DNA from: Streptomyces sp. Tu6071
Lineage (GTDB): Bacteria > Actinomycetota > Actinomycetes > Streptomycetales > Streptomycetaceae
Length of the DNA stretch: 64,000 nucleotides
Direction: 5' to 3'
Assembly: GCF_000213055.1 (NCBI RefSeq)
Contig: NZ_CM001165.1
Coordinates: forward strand, 6,441,445 to 6,505,444
Shown here: in pieces, positions 8,830 to 17,626 of the stretch
Layout: the number at the start of each line of letters is the position of its first letter
Position numbering within the stretch: the first letter of the stretch is position 1
The notes under the pieces: model-generated
The model's input: the letters and a program-made list of their open reading frames with translations, nothing else
Databases searched by the model: none
Told to the model about the DNA's origin: nothing
Made by a program: the position numbers and the translations under genes

Positions 8830-8980
8830 GGTCCCTGCTCGCAGTCCACGGCGAGCGGTCGACGGGGTCGGTACTCCTGCCGCGGGCGATCGGGCTCGCG
8901 CGGCCCCCAGGACACCCTGTGGGCCACGCACACCGTTGCGGGTCAGCGCCGGATTCCCACCGGCTTCCCCCACGAGAGGC
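8830..8980 (-). promoter_or_regulatory. Cobalamin (AdoCbl) riboswitch
   Basis: Read on the minus strand, the leader holds the conserved cobalamin-aptamer core in order: GGGAAGCCGGTGGGAATCCG, then GCGCTGACCCGCAACGGT (plus coordinates about 8932-8968), and further down a B12-box-like GGCAGGAGTACCGACCCC (about 8863-8884). A -10-like TAGCCT on the minus strand at 8987-8992 would start transcription close to 8980. It precedes a three-gene ABC transporter, the usual target of this riboswitch, and should turn the operon off when the cobalamin pool is full. The exact ends are approximate. Confidence 0.88.
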
Positions 8981-9045
8981 CCGTGCAGGCTAGCAAACCC
9001 CCGTCAGGGGCGAACCGCCGGGACGCCACTTACGTCCCCCGTGCC

Positions 9046-10470
9046 TCACTTCTCCGGCACCCGCCACCCCCGCTTCCCCGCCAGCTCCAGCGCCGCCGTG
9101 GGCCCGAAGGAGCCCCGCGCGTACGGCAGCGGTACGCCCCCCTCGCCCTGCACGTCCGCGCACACCTCCCACAACCGCTCGATCTCCTCCGCGCCCGTGA
9201 ACCACGTCGGGTCGCCCGCGAGCGCGTCGAGGAAGACCCGCGCGTACGCGGTCAGCGGCGGGTCGTCGGGGAAGGCCGTGCCCTCGTCGAGCATGAGCGG
9301 CGCCCGGACGAGCCGGAAGCCGGTCCCGGGCCGCTTCCCGTACGCCTCGACGCCGAAGCGCGGCGGGTCGGTGAGGTCGAAGACCCACTCCGAGGGCCGG
9401 TCGCAGGCCGCGTAGTCGGCCCCCGGGACCCGGGACGCCTCGCGCAGCCCGATCGTCACCTGCTGCCGCGAGACGCCCATCGCCTTGCCCGTGCGCAGCA
9501 GGAACGGCACGCCCTCCCAGCGCGGGTCGTCGATCCAGGCGCGCAGCGCCACGAAGGTCTCGGCGGTCGAGTCGGCCGCGACGCCGTCCTCCTCGCGGTA
9601 GCCCTCGTACTGCCCGAACACCGTCTCGTCGGGCGAGAAGGGCCGCAGCTTCCGGAAGAGCGCGGTCCGCGCCTCGCGCAGCTCGTCCGCCCCGTACCGC
9701 TCGGGCAGGTCGAGCGCGACGATGCCGAGGACCTGCCCGAGGTGCGTGGGGATCATGTCGCGGAAGGTCCCCGTGGACTCCATGAAGGAGGCCCGGCCCT
9801 CGATGTCGATCTCCTCGGGCACGTCGATCTGCACGTACGCGAGGTGCTCGCGGTTCCACACCGACTCCAGCCAGCCGTTCGCGAGCCGCAGCGCGAGGAG
9901 GTTGCGCACCGCCTCCTTGCCGAGGAAGTGGTCGACGCGGAAGACGCGTTCCTCGGGGACGATCTCGTGGAGCCGCTTGTTGAGCGCGCACGCGCTCGCG
10001 ACGTCCTCGCCGAACGGCTTCTCCATCACGAGCACCGCGTCGTCGCTGAGCCCGGTCGAGCCGATCATGCCGAGCATCCCCGACATGCTCGCGGGCGGCA
10101 CCGAGAGGTACAGGAGGGTACGGGTGTCCGCGCCGAGCCCTTCGCGGGTCTCGCGCACGACCCGGGCCAGGTCCTCGCCGTCCTCCGCCGACGAGGACTG
10201 GAAACGGAAGCGCGCGGTGAACTCGTCGAGACCCGCCGGGGCCTCGCCGCCGTGCGCCCCCTTCACCGCCTCCGAGACGATCTCCCGGAAGTCCTCGTCC
10301 GTGCCGGGGGAGTGCCGGCCGGAGCCGATCACGGCGTACTCCTTCGACGTGAGGCCGCGCGCGTGGAGCTGGAAGAGCGCCGGGTACAGCTTGCGCTTGG
10401 CCAGGTCGCCGGTGGAGCCGAAGAGGACCAGGAGCAGCGGACGGCCGTCGGCCGGGGTGTCGGAAGCCAT
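9046..10470 (-). CDS. zwf: Glucose-6-phosphate 1-dehydrogenase
   Basis: A 474-residue G6PDH that oxidises glucose-6-phosphate to 6-phosphogluconolactone with NADP in the oxidative pentose phosphate pathway. The nucleotide-binding motif GSTGDLAKRKLYPAL is at about residues 18-32. EKPFG is at 150-154. The active-site signature RVDHFLGKE is at 178-186, with catalytic Asp180/His181 and Lys185. Length is normal. It is not in the usual tkt-tal-zwf-opcA cluster, so it is probably a second isoenzyme copy. The riboswitch-controlled operon follows it on the same strand. Confidence 0.93.
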   Translation of the reverse strand: MASDTPADGRPLLLVLFGSTGDLAKRKLYPALFQLHARGLTSKEYAVIGSGRHSPGTDEDFREIVSEAVKGAHGGEAPAGLDEFTARFRFQSSSAEDGEDLARVVRETREGLGADTRTLLYLSVPPASMSGMLGMIGSTGLSDDAVLVMEKPFGEDVASACALNKRLHEIVPEERVFRVDHFLGKEAVRNLLALRLANGWLESVWNREHLAYVQIDVPEEIDIEGRASFMESTGTFRDMIPTHLGQVLGIVALDLPERYGADELREARTALFRKLRPFSPDETVFGQYEGYREEDGVAADSTAETFVALRAWIDDPRWEGVPFLLRTGKAMGVSRQQVTIGLREASRVPGADYAACDRPSEWVFDLTDPPRFGVEAYGKRPGTGFRLVRAPLMLDEGTAFPDDPPLTAYARVFLDALAGDPTWFTGAEEIERLWEVCADVQGEGGVPLPYARGSFGPTAALELAGKRGWRVPEK

Positions 10471-10737
10471 GCGGGAAGCGCCTCTCGTACGAGAACGGGC
10501 CGGGCCCGGGGGGCCGGGGCTGACCGGGGTCGGGTACCCGCTTCCCAGCCTTGTGCGCCTGTCGGCTCGTCACCTCGCCGCCGGGGCCGCTCGGGTGAGC
10601 ACCGTGCCCCGCCCGGCGGATCGGCGTTGGTCGCGGGCGAGGGCGGGGACGTTGTCAGTGGCGGCTGCCAGGATCGGCGGCACACGGTCGCGCGAGGCGC
10701 GGGGCCACGGGACGTACGGGCGAGAGGCGGGGCGCGC

Positions 10738-12006
10738 ATGACGCGGACGGGCCGGGGCGGAGCGGATCGGAGCGGGGACCAAGCGCCTGCTGGCGCCGCC
10801 GCGCCTGGCGGTGGCGGTACGGCGCCGGGCGGCGGCGGGACGCCGGGCTCCGGCGGTGTGCCGGGCTCCGGCGCTGCGCCGGGCGAGGGCGGCGGCGCTG
10901 GGACCGGGTGGGGCGCGGGGACGGACTGGGACGCGGTCGCGCCCGGGTTCGACACCGAGGCGGACCACGGGCTGCGCGATCCCGCCGTACGGGACGCCTG
11001 GGCGGGCCGCCTCACGGCCTGGCTGCCCGCCGCCCCCGCCGACGTGCTCGACCTCGGCTGCGGCACCGGCAGCCTCGCCCTGCTCGCCGCCCGCGCCGGA
11101 CACCGCGTCACCGCCTCCGACCGCTCCGCCGCGATGCTCGCCGAGGCCCGCGCCAAGCTCGCCGGGACCGGCACCCGCCTCGTCCGCGCCGACGCCGCGC
11201 ACCCGCCCTTCGCACCCCGCTCCTTCGACGTCGTCCTCGTCCGCCACCTGTTGTGGCTCTTCGCGGACCCGGCGGCCGTGCTGCGCCGCTGGTGCGCGCT
11301 CCTGCGCCCCGGCGGGCGGCTCGTGCTGGTCGAGGGCCGCTGGAAGGAAGCGGGCCTGCCGCTCGCCGAGGTCACCGCGCTCCTCGCCCCGCTCACCGAA
11401 CGCCTCCACACCGAGCCGCTGAGCGGGGACGCGGACCTGTGGGGCGGCCCGGTCGGCGACGAGCGGTACGCGGTCGTCGCGAGCCCCGCGCCACCCCGCA
11501 GGCACAGCGAGATCGTCGACGTCCACCTCTTCCTGCGGCGCGGCGACGAGGTCCTCCTCGCCCGCCGCGCGAACACCGGCTACGCGGACGGCCTGTGGCA
11601 CGCGCCGTCCGGGCACGTCGAGGAGGGCGAGGACGTGCGGACGGCGGTGCTGCGCGAGGCGTACGAGGAGACGGGCCTGCGGCTGACCCCCGAGGACGTG
11701 CGCGTCGCCCTCGTCATGCAGCACGCGGCCCCCTCGGGCGGGAGCCGCATCGGCTGGTTCTTCGAGGCCGTGCACCCGGCGGGCGGCGAGCCGCGCAACG
11801 CGGAGCCGCACAAGTGCGACGCCCTGGAGTGGTTCCCGCTCGACGCCCTCCCGGACGGACTCGTCGCCTACTGCGCGGCCGGGCTCGACGCCTACCGCGC
11901 GGGCGACCGCTTCGTCCTCCACCGCCACGCCCCGGACGACCCGGTGGCACGGGTCGCGGGCGTGCCGGGGCGGGCGGTGGTGCTGCGCGAGAGCGGGGAC
12001 CGGTGA
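10738..12006 (+). CDS. Bifunctional SAM methyltransferase-NUDIX hydrolase
   Basis: A 422-residue protein with two enzyme domains in one uninterrupted frame. Residues 1-62 are a low-complexity Gly/Pro/Ala tail. Residues about 65-250 are a class I methyltransferase with SAM motif I VLDLGCGTGSLALLAA and motif LLRPGGRLVLVEG. Residues about 262-400 are a NUDIX hydrolase with an intact NUDIX box running from GHVEEGED to REAYEETGL (pattern GX5EX7REUXEEXGU satisfied). The methyltransferase should methylate a small molecule; the NUDIX part should hydrolyse a nucleoside diphosphate-linked substrate. Neither substrate is known. The ATG at 10738 follows a GAGAGGCGG-like site. Divergent from zwf. Confidence 0.88.
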   Translation: MTRTGRGGADRSGDQAPAGAAAPGGGGTAPGGGGTPGSGGVPGSGAAPGEGGGAGTGWGAGTDWDAVAPGFDTEADHGLRDPAVRDAWAGRLTAWLPAAPADVLDLGCGTGSLALLAARAGHRVTASDRSAAMLAEARAKLAGTGTRLVRADAAHPPFAPRSFDVVLVRHLLWLFADPAAVLRRWCALLRPGGRLVLVEGRWKEAGLPLAEVTALLAPLTERLHTEPLSGDADLWGGPVGDERYAVVASPAPPRRHSEIVDVHLFLRRGDEVLLARRANTGYADGLWHAPSGHVEEGEDVRTAVLREAYEETGLRLTPEDVRVALVMQHAAPSGGSRIGWFFEAVHPAGGEPRNAEPHKCDALEWFPLDALPDGLVAYCAAGLDAYRAGDRFVLHRHAPDDPVARVAGVPGRAVVLRESGDR

Positions 12007-12030
12007 CCGGGCGAGGGGCGGTCCGCCCGG

Positions 12031-12055
12031 GAGCCGCATGCCCCGGGCGCGGCTC
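12031..12055. terminator. Possible hairpin terminator
   Basis: Arms GAGCCGC (12031-12037) and GCGGCTC (12049-12055) between convergent genes. A second short stem, CCGGGCG with CGCCCGG, lies directly before it. Confidence 0.4.
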
Positions 12056-12059
12056 GGGG

Positions 12060-12587
12060 TCAGTACGTGAGGAGGGCGCGGAAGGCCGTGCGGTCCCCGT
12101 CCCGTCGCGCCAGGGCTTCGAGAGCGGCCGGGGCCGCCCGGGCCCGTTCCGCCGCGTGCGGGTCCGTCGTGGGCAGGCCGCTCGCCAGGAACTCGTCCTC
12201 GTCGAGGCGGAGCGCCGGGCCCCGGCCCGGTGCGGGGACCCACAGGTCGAGTTCGAGGTCGTCGACCCGTACCGCCCCCTCCTCGCGCACCGCGGGGCGG
12301 GTCATGTCGCAGTACCAGCCCTTGAGCCCGCCGTCCGCCGCCCGCACCTCCTTGATCGCGTACCACGTCGTCGTCCAGTAGTGCTCGGTGAAGACGTCGC
12401 CGGGCGCGAAGCGCACGAAACCGAAGTCGCGCGCCTCGGGCGAGGCCCACGGGGCCTCCGCGACGAGGTGTGTGCCGTCGTCGGCGAGCCGCCGGGCCGG
12501 GTAGCGCTTCTTGACGCGGCCCGCCTTGGTGAGGACGACGGTCAGGGCGTCAGCCGGGGGGCCGGCCTCAGCCGAGGGGCTTGGCAT
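12060..12587 (-). CDS. DUF402 (FomD-like) domain protein
   Basis: A 175-residue protein of the DUF402 family. Typical features are the WTTTWYAIKEV and GWYCDMTRP segments and the acidic core VDDLELDLWV followed by RLDEDEFLA (about residues 108-135). Characterised relatives are metal-dependent nucleoside diphosphate or phosphonate nucleotide hydrolases (FomD), so a phosphoester hydrolase role is possible. Its start overlaps the end of the GNAT gene by 20 bp, so the two are translationally coupled. Substrate unknown. Confidence 0.85.
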   Translation of the reverse strand: MPSPSAEAGPPADALTVVLTKAGRVKKRYPARRLADDGTHLVAEAPWASPEARDFGFVRFAPGDVFTEHYWTTTWYAIKEVRAADGGLKGWYCDMTRPAVREEGAVRVDDLELDLWVPAPGRGPALRLDEDEFLASGLPTTDPHAAERARAAPAALEALARRDGDRTAFRALLTY

Positions 12588-13497
12588 GCCGTACCTCCGT
12601 CACGGCCGGTACGTAGCCGAACCACTCGTTGATCGCGAGCATCGGCGCGTTCTCCGTGTCGTTGCTCGTGTACGCCTCCGTCAGCCCGGCCGCGCGGGCC
12701 CGGCTCAGCGAGTCGTGCTTGGCGAGCTTCGCGAGGCCCCGGCCCCGGTGGGCGCGCGCGGTCCCCGTCATCCCGCTGGAGTACCGGCCGGCGCCGTCCG
12801 TGTGCGCGATGCTGAACGCCGCCGGGACGCCGTCCACGAGAGCGACCGTCGTCAGGTCCCGGTCGAGCAGCGGGTGCCCCCAGCTCGTGGCGAGCCATTC
12901 CTCGTAGTCGTCCAGCTCCGTACCGACGTCGCTCGGCTCGTCGGCCGTGGCCTCCGCGTCGAGGAGGAAGAGCGGACGCGGGTCGTCGGCGAAGGCGGCG
13001 GCGGGCCGCAGCTCGACGCCCGGCGGGGGCGGCGCGAGCGGCGGCAGCGGGGCCGTCAGGTCCAGGCGCTGGAACCGCGCGGAACGGGAGGGGGACCAGC
13101 CGGAGCGGCGCGCGAAGCCGAGGTTGCGCTCCCCGTCGAGCACCCAGCTGAAGGCCGTACGCGCGCCGATCGAGGCGAGATACTCCTCGGCGGCGGAGAC
13201 GAGCGCCGTCCCGGCACCCCGGCCCTCGTGCTCCGGATGGACGTACACATTGCAGAAAGCGAGGCCCGGTTCGGGGCTCTCGTGCGCGAGGCCCGTACTG
13301 CCCCGGCCGATCACCCGCCCCTCCTCGTCCTCGGCGAGCAGCAGCCGGTGGCACTGCGCGGCGGGGGCTCGGGCCGACTGCCACCACAGCAGCTCCGGGG
13401 TCACCAGCATCGGCGGCACGGCGGCCCGCAGGACGGCGGTGATGCCGTCGAGGTCGGCGGGGTTTTCGGGATCGAGGTCACGCACACGAAGGGTCAT
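12568..13497 (-). CDS. Tandem GNAT N-acetyltransferase
   Basis: A 309-residue protein with two GNAT folds. The first (about 1-145) has the acetyl-CoA loop HPEHEGRGAGTALV. The second (about 165-309) has the degenerate loop RAHRGRGLAKLAKHDSL. In such doubles the N-terminal domain usually binds acetyl-CoA and the C-terminal domain often only helps. I chose the ATG at 13497 since the frame upstream is an Arg/Pro-rich non-coding extension. It overlaps the DUF402 gene by 20 bp in a two-gene operon. Acceptor unknown. Confidence 0.87.
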   Translation of the reverse strand: MTLRVRDLDPENPADLDGITAVLRAAVPPMLVTPELLWWQSARAPAAQCHRLLLAEDEEGRVIGRGSTGLAHESPEPGLAFCNVYVHPEHEGRGAGTALVSAAEEYLASIGARTAFSWVLDGERNLGFARRSGWSPSRSARFQRLDLTAPLPPLAPPPPGVELRPAAAFADDPRPLFLLDAEATADEPSDVGTELDDYEEWLATSWGHPLLDRDLTTVALVDGVPAAFSIAHTDGAGRYSSGMTGTARAHRGRGLAKLAKHDSLSRARAAGLTEAYTSNDTENAPMLAINEWFGYVPAVTEVRHAKPLG

Positions 13498-13546
13498 CGG
13501 CCCGAACGGTAGGCGCGGGGTGCGGGACGTCGCACCCCATTTAGCG

Positions 13547-13564
13547 CGGCACCGGGCGGTGCCG
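13547..13564. terminator. Short perfect hairpin
   Basis: CGGCACCG, loop GG, CGGTGCCG, just after the XRE regulator on the minus strand and before the GNAT gene. Probably a terminator of the regulator gene. Confidence 0.4.
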
Positions 13565-13616
13565 CCCGGCCCACCCGAGCGGGCCCCGGGCCTCCCTTCG
13601 CCCCGGGCCCCGGTCC

Positions 13617-14459
13617 TCACCCCACTCCCAGGTCCTGGTTCCCCAGTACTCCCGCGAGCGCCAGCCGCTCCGCGTCCGTCGTGCCCGGTTCCGCCGTGTA
13701 GACCATGATCCGCAGGTCGCTGTCGTGGACCGTCAGGACGTCGCAGTCCAGGCGGATCTCGCCGACGTGCGGGTGCGCGATGATCTTGCGCGCGCTGACG
13801 TGGGCACCCACCGTTCCCGCGTCCCACAGCTCTGCGAAGCGCGGGCTGCCGGCGCGCAGTTCGGCGACGAGTGCCGCGGGGCGGGGGTCGTCCGGGTAGC
13901 GCTGGGCGACCGCGCGCAGGTCGGCGGCCATGCCCGTCTCGAAGGCGGCCCGTTCCGCCGGTGTCATGACCGCCCGCGAGCCCGAGCCGAGGAAGTTGCG
14001 CCACACCGCGTTGCGCTCCCGGCTGCCGAGCGCCGAGGAGTCGCCCATGAGCGCCTCGTACGGGCTGTTGGCGAGCAGCAGTGTCCACAGCGCGTCGAAG
14101 ACCGCGACCGGGACCCCGGCGAGGCGGTCGAGGAGGCGCTGCACGCTGGGCGGAATCCAGCCGGGCACGGTCCCGGGACCCGGCGGGACGAGCCCCGCGG
14201 CGCGGTAGAGGTGCGCGCGCTCCTCGGGGGCGAGCCGCAGCGAGCGGGCGAGCGCCTCGACGACCTGCGCGGAGGGGTGCGTGGCGCGGCCCTGCTCCAG
14301 GCGGGTGATGTAGTCGGCGGAGATCCCGGCGAGCTGCGCCAGTTCCTCGCGGCGCAGCCCGGGAGCGCGCCGCCTGCCGCCCGAGGGGAGCCCGGCGGCC
14401 CGCGGGGTCACGCGGTCGCGCCAGCGCCGTACCGCCTGTCCGAATTCACCCGTCGCCAT
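13617..14459 (-). CDS. XRE-family regulator with MmyB-like ligand domain
   Basis: A 280-residue one-component regulator. An N-terminal Cro/C1-type HTH spans about residues 30-90 (LRREELAQLAGISADYITRL, then EQGRATHPS). A C-terminal MmyB-type sensor domain follows (VFDALWTLLLANSPYEALMG, WRNFLG, and the closing DLRIMVYTAEPGT). In Streptomyces this family commonly sits divergently from one oxidoreductase gene and controls it, often with a fatty-acid-like ligand. Exactly this layout is seen with the SDR at 14562. I chose the ATG at 14459 (MATGEFGQ) because it is the usual family N-terminus. Confidence 0.9.
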   Translation of the reverse strand: MATGEFGQAVRRWRDRVTPRAAGLPSGGRRRAPGLRREELAQLAGISADYITRLEQGRATHPSAQVVEALARSLRLAPEERAHLYRAAGLVPPGPGTVPGWIPPSVQRLLDRLAGVPVAVFDALWTLLLANSPYEALMGDSSALGSRERNAVWRNFLGSGSRAVMTPAERAAFETGMAADLRAVAQRYPDDPRPAALVAELRAGSPRFAELWDAGTVGAHVSARKIIAHPHVGEIRLDCDVLTVHDSDLRIMVYTAEPGTTDAERLALAGVLGNQDLGVG

Positions 14460-14492
14460 AGGGGCAGTGTGCACGCGCGCGGGGGCATCGTG

Positions 14493-14513
14493 CCTGGTAC
14501 CGCTGTTCCCAGG
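14493..14513. promoter_or_regulatory. Candidate operator between XRE regulator and SDR
   Basis: An inverted repeat, CCTGGTACC (14493-14501) and GTTCCCAGG (14505-14513), 7 of 9 positions pairing, in the 102-bp divergent promoter region. Binding by the XRE protein is inferred. Confidence 0.4.
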
Positions 14514-14561
14514 AAAACGGGACCACTGGCCGGGACGCCTCCCCGGCCGCACCGTGGAGGC

Positions 14562-15260
14562 ATGACCACTTCACTGATCACCGGAGCGAACAAGGGCATC
14601 GGCTTCGAGACGGCCCGCCAGCTGATCGCCGCCGGGCACACCGTGTGGCTCGGCAGCCGCGACCCGGAGCGGGGCCGCGTGGCCGCCGAGGAGCTGGGTG
14701 CCAGGGCGCTCGTCATCGACGTGAGCGACGACGCCTCGGTCGCCGCCGCCTTCCGCACCGTCGAGGAGGCGGGGACGGGGCTCGACGTGCTCGTCAACAA
14801 CGCGGGCATCGAGCCGCGCGCCGAGGACGGCGGGCCGCTCGCCGCGCTCGACGCGAGCGCCGACCGGCTGCGTACCGTCTTCGAGACGAACGTCCTCGGC
14901 CCGCTGCGCGTCACGCGGGCGTTCCTGCCGCTGCTGCGCCGCTCGGACTCGGCCGCCGTCGTCAACCTGAGCAGCGGCCTCGGCTCGCTCGCGGGCGGCG
15001 GCGGGGCCCCGTACTACCCGAGCGTCGAGTACCCGGTCTCGAAGACGGCCCTGAACATGCTCACCGTCAAGCTCGCCCAGGCCCTCCCGGGCATCCGCGT
15101 CACGGCCGTCGACCCCGGCTTCACGAAGACGGACCTCAACCACCACGCGGGGACGCAGACCGTCGAGGAGGGCGCGGCGGCCTCGGTGCGCGAGGCACTC
15201 GCGGGGAACGAGGGCGAGAGCGGCACGTTCGTGTCGGCGGAGGGGCCCGTCGCCTGGTAG
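14562..15260 (+). CDS. SDR family oxidoreductase
   Basis: A 232-residue classical short-chain dehydrogenase. The cofactor motif TGANKGIGFETA is at about residues 7-18, NNAG is near 82, the catalytic Ser is in VVNLSSGLGSL, and the YPVSK motif supplies Tyr and Lys. VDPGFTKTDL follows. It resembles plant and bacterial carbonyl reductases that use NADPH. Divergent from an XRE/MmyB regulator that probably controls it. Substrate unknown. Confidence 0.9.
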   Translation: MTTSLITGANKGIGFETARQLIAAGHTVWLGSRDPERGRVAAEELGARALVIDVSDDASVAAAFRTVEEAGTGLDVLVNNAGIEPRAEDGGPLAALDASADRLRTVFETNVLGPLRVTRAFLPLLRRSDSAAVVNLSSGLGSLAGGGGAPYYPSVEYPVSKTALNMLTVKLAQALPGIRVTAVDPGFTKTDLNHHAGTQTVEEGAAASVREALAGNEGESGTFVSAEGPVAW

Positions 15261-15516
15261 CTCCCGGGGGCCGGGTCGCCGGGCGGCCTGCCGGGGGACC
15301 GACCGCCTGATGGCCCGCCAGGGATCGACTCCCTCGTACGGGCCGAGGGCGAGCTGCCGCGCTTCCGAGCCCGTACCGGCGGTGGCGCGTGTGTCGACCA
15401 CGAGGAGGCGGTCCGCGCCGGAGAGGACGCGGACCGCCTTCCGCGCGTGGCGGACGAGCGCGGCGAGGAACGCGCGCCCACGGGGCCGGTTCCGCCCGGC
15501 GGGCGCTCGCGCCGCT
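15261..15516. other. Intergenic stretch, possible gene remnant
   Basis: No intact gene recognised. On the minus strand one frame reads like protein (FLAALVRHARKAVRVLSGAD, then RLLVVDTRAT, about 15320-15480) without a convincing start or family. It may be a decayed gene or chance GC-rich coding-like sequence. Confidence 0.25.
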
Positions 15517-15891
15517 TCAGTCCCCGTACGCCGTCCGCAACGCGTCCTCGACCAGCGCCCGCGCCTCGCCCGCGTCGAGCCCGAGACGCCGGGCCCGCTC
15601 CGCGTACGCGAGCGCCGTCGCCGCCGCCTCGCGGTGCGCGGAGTCCCCGGCGGCGGCCACGACCGTGCCGTGCCTGCCGCGCGTCTCCACGACCCCGTCC
15701 GCCTCAAGGGCCCGGTACGCCTTCGCGACCGTGTTGGCGGCGAGGCCCAGCTCCTGCGCGAGACCGCGCACGGTCGGCAACCGGTAGCCCGCCGGGAGCG
15801 CGCCCGAGCGGGCCTGTTCGGCGATCTGCGCCCGCAGTTGCTCGTACGGGGCGAGGGCGGAGGCGGCGTCGACCGCGATCTTCAGACTCAC
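15517..15891 (-). CDS. GntR family regulator, YtrA subfamily
   Basis: A 124-residue short GntR regulator. The winged HTH occupies residues about 12-80: PYEQLRAQIAEQARSGALPA, then GYRLPTVRGLAQELGLAANT and VAKAYRALEADGVVETRGR. The remaining 45 residues form a helical tail without an FCD or UTRA domain, typical of the YtrA group, which usually represses an adjacent ABC transporter. No such transporter is present here, so the target is unclear. GTG start at 15891 (VSLKIAVD). Confidence 0.9.
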   Translation of the reverse strand: MSLKIAVDAASALAPYEQLRAQIAEQARSGALPAGYRLPTVRGLAQELGLAANTVAKAYRALEADGVVETRGRHGTVVAAAGDSAHREAAATALAYAERARRLGLDAGEARALVEDALRTAYGD

Positions 15892-16519
15892 GCACCGATT
15901 CTGCCCCACCGGACGCTGACGGTGTCCATGCCACCTGCGGAGAGCGCGGCATGGGGTCGGCGCCCGGGGTGGTTCCGGCGGGCGGGTCGGTGGGCGCGCA
16001 CGACGTCGCGTCCGCGTCGCGGGAGGCCGCGCCGACCTCGCGGCGCGCGTCGCGAGCGTCGTTCCCGCTTCGCCGGGCAGCCCGCTTCGTACCGCAGCGC
16101 GAGGCACGGGGGAGCGGCCCACGGTCGGGCGCGAGTGCGTTCCCTGGTGCGCGCGAGCCCGTCCACGGGGGCCTGGTCGGCGGGCACGTGCGACACCTTC
16201 TCCATGGCGCGCGCCCCGTGGCAGCGCGGTCAGCACGTGCGCGGCGGGGTCGGCGCCGAGCCACGGCGGCCGGGCGGTGGGGGAGTCGTGCGCGTCCCCC
16301 CTCGGTCCATCGCGGCGGCTTCGCCGAGCCGGGCGCGTTCGAAGGTTCCGTTGCCCCGGCGCGCGAAGAGGAAGTCGTCGAGCAGCGGGGGCCGGGCACG
16401 TGAAGCCCCGCGGCGAGGAGCAGTCCTGCCAGGCAGAGCCCCTCAGCAGGAGGGCGCCCGGCCAGGATCAGCGCGTGTCGATATCCCCCCGGCCGGTTCT
16501 CCAGTCGGGGCGGGGTGGC
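15892..16519. other. 628-bp gap without a convincing gene
   Basis: Both strands carry long open GC-rich frames, but none gives a recognisable protein. On the minus strand, fragments such as LLDDFLFARRGNGTFERARL (about 16330-16395) and LCLAGLLLAAGLHVPG (about 16390-16440) look protein-like in different frames. This would fit a frame-shifted, decayed gene. No IS ends or RNA genes seen. Confidence 0.3.
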
Positions 16520-17626
16520 TCAGCGGCCCCCTGAACGCAGCCTCCCCACGCCTTTGAGCAGCCGGTCGGCGGGCGTGAAGAGCGCGGAGTGGGTCCGCAC
16601 GGTGTTGCGCGCCGCCCGCGCCGGGGTGCGGCGCGCCCGGTAGGCGTAGGCGACCGGGTGGCGTCGGGTCGCCCAGCCCTCCAGCACGGTCAACTCCCGC
16701 GTGCGAAGCGACTCCTTGTATCCCTCGGGACCGCGCCCCAGGTCGAGGTACGCGATGCCCTCGGCCGCCGCCGCGCGCGCCATCCGCAGGTGGAGCACGA
16801 GTCCGGGCGAGTACTTCGCGTACGCGGGGTCGTACGCGGGGAACCAGCAGGCGAGCACGTGCGCGGAGCGCAGCCCGAAGTGCGCGGCGACCGGGCGCTC
16901 GCCCGCGTACAGGACCGAGAGCAGCCCCGCGCCGCCCGGCGCCGTGGTCTGGAGGAGCCGGCCCGCGAGCCCGCTGACCCACGCGTGCGCGAAGCGGTCC
17001 CCGCGCCCCGTCCTGCGGTACTGCGCCGACTTCCAGCGCATGAGCGTCGCGAGCGCCGCCGGGTCCCGCTCGTCGTGCGCGTACCGCAACTCCCCGTGCT
17101 CACGTTCGAGTTTGCGCTCCTTGGCGAGCGTCGTACGGGTGAACTTCGGCGAGCGGCGGCGCAGCGCTTCGAGCGCGGGCCCCCAGCCCTCGCCGACATC
17201 GAGCACGGGCGAGGCGAAACGGCCCGAGGCGTGCGCGGCGAAGGGCTGCGACTCGCCGGCGAGGTGGTCGAACTCGTACACGTTCAGGCCCAGTCCGCGC
17301 AGCAGCGCGCGCGGCTCCACCAGGAAATCCGGCCCGTGCACGAGGCCCTGGCAGTCCGAGAGGCCGAGTCCGATCGCCCGGCCGACCCCGCCCGCGCCGT
17401 GCTGGAAGGGCAGGAAGGCGACGGGATCGCCGTTCTCCCGGACGACCCCGATCCGCACGCCGCGCCTGTGGTGCGCGACGGCGAGCGCGAACTCGGGGGA
17501 GAGGAAGGGGTTGGCGAGTTCCGGGGCCCCGTTCTGCGGGGCCTTCGCCTGGAGCGCCGACCAGACCGCGCGGTCCGCCTCGGTGAGCGTGCCGGGTCTG
17601 TGCACGGTGATGTCCACGTCACGCAC
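16520..17626 (-). CDS. GNAT-like acyltransferase, CelD/BcsL (FemAB-like) family
   Basis: A 368-residue protein of the CelD/BcsL acetyltransferase_6 family, built of two GNAT-like halves as in FemAB. The second half shows FARTTLAKERKLE-type basic helices, LLSVLYAGERPVAAHFGL and YLDLGRGPEGYKESL, the segment that closes the acyl-CoA site. Such proteins modify extracellular polysaccharides or cell-wall precursors on the cytoplasmic face. The start is GTG at 17626, overlapping the end of a small upstream frame by 8 bp. The tail is Arg-rich. Exact acceptor unknown. Confidence 0.82.
   Translation of the reverse strand: MRDVDITVHRPGTLTEADRAVWSALQAKAPQNGAPELANPFLSPEFALAVAHHRRGVRIGVVRENGDPVAFLPFQHGAGGVGRAIGLGLSDCQGLVHGPDFLVEPRALLRGLGLNVYEFDHLAGESQPFAAHASGRFASPVLDVGEGWGPALEALRRRSPKFTRTTLAKERKLEREHGELRYAHDERDPAALATLMRWKSAQYRRTGRGDRFAHAWVSGLAGRLLQTTAPGGAGLLSVLYAGERPVAAHFGLRSAHVLACWFPAYDPAYAKYSPGLVLHLRMARAAAAEGIAYLDLGRGPEGYKESLRTRELTVLEGWATRRHPVAYAYRARRTPARAARNTVRTHSALFTPADRLLKGVGRLRSGGR

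Noticed and set aside
16510..16530. GGGGTGGCTCAGCGG-like string resembling a tRNA D-arm
   Set aside because: No acceptor pairing, anticodon or T-arm found around it.
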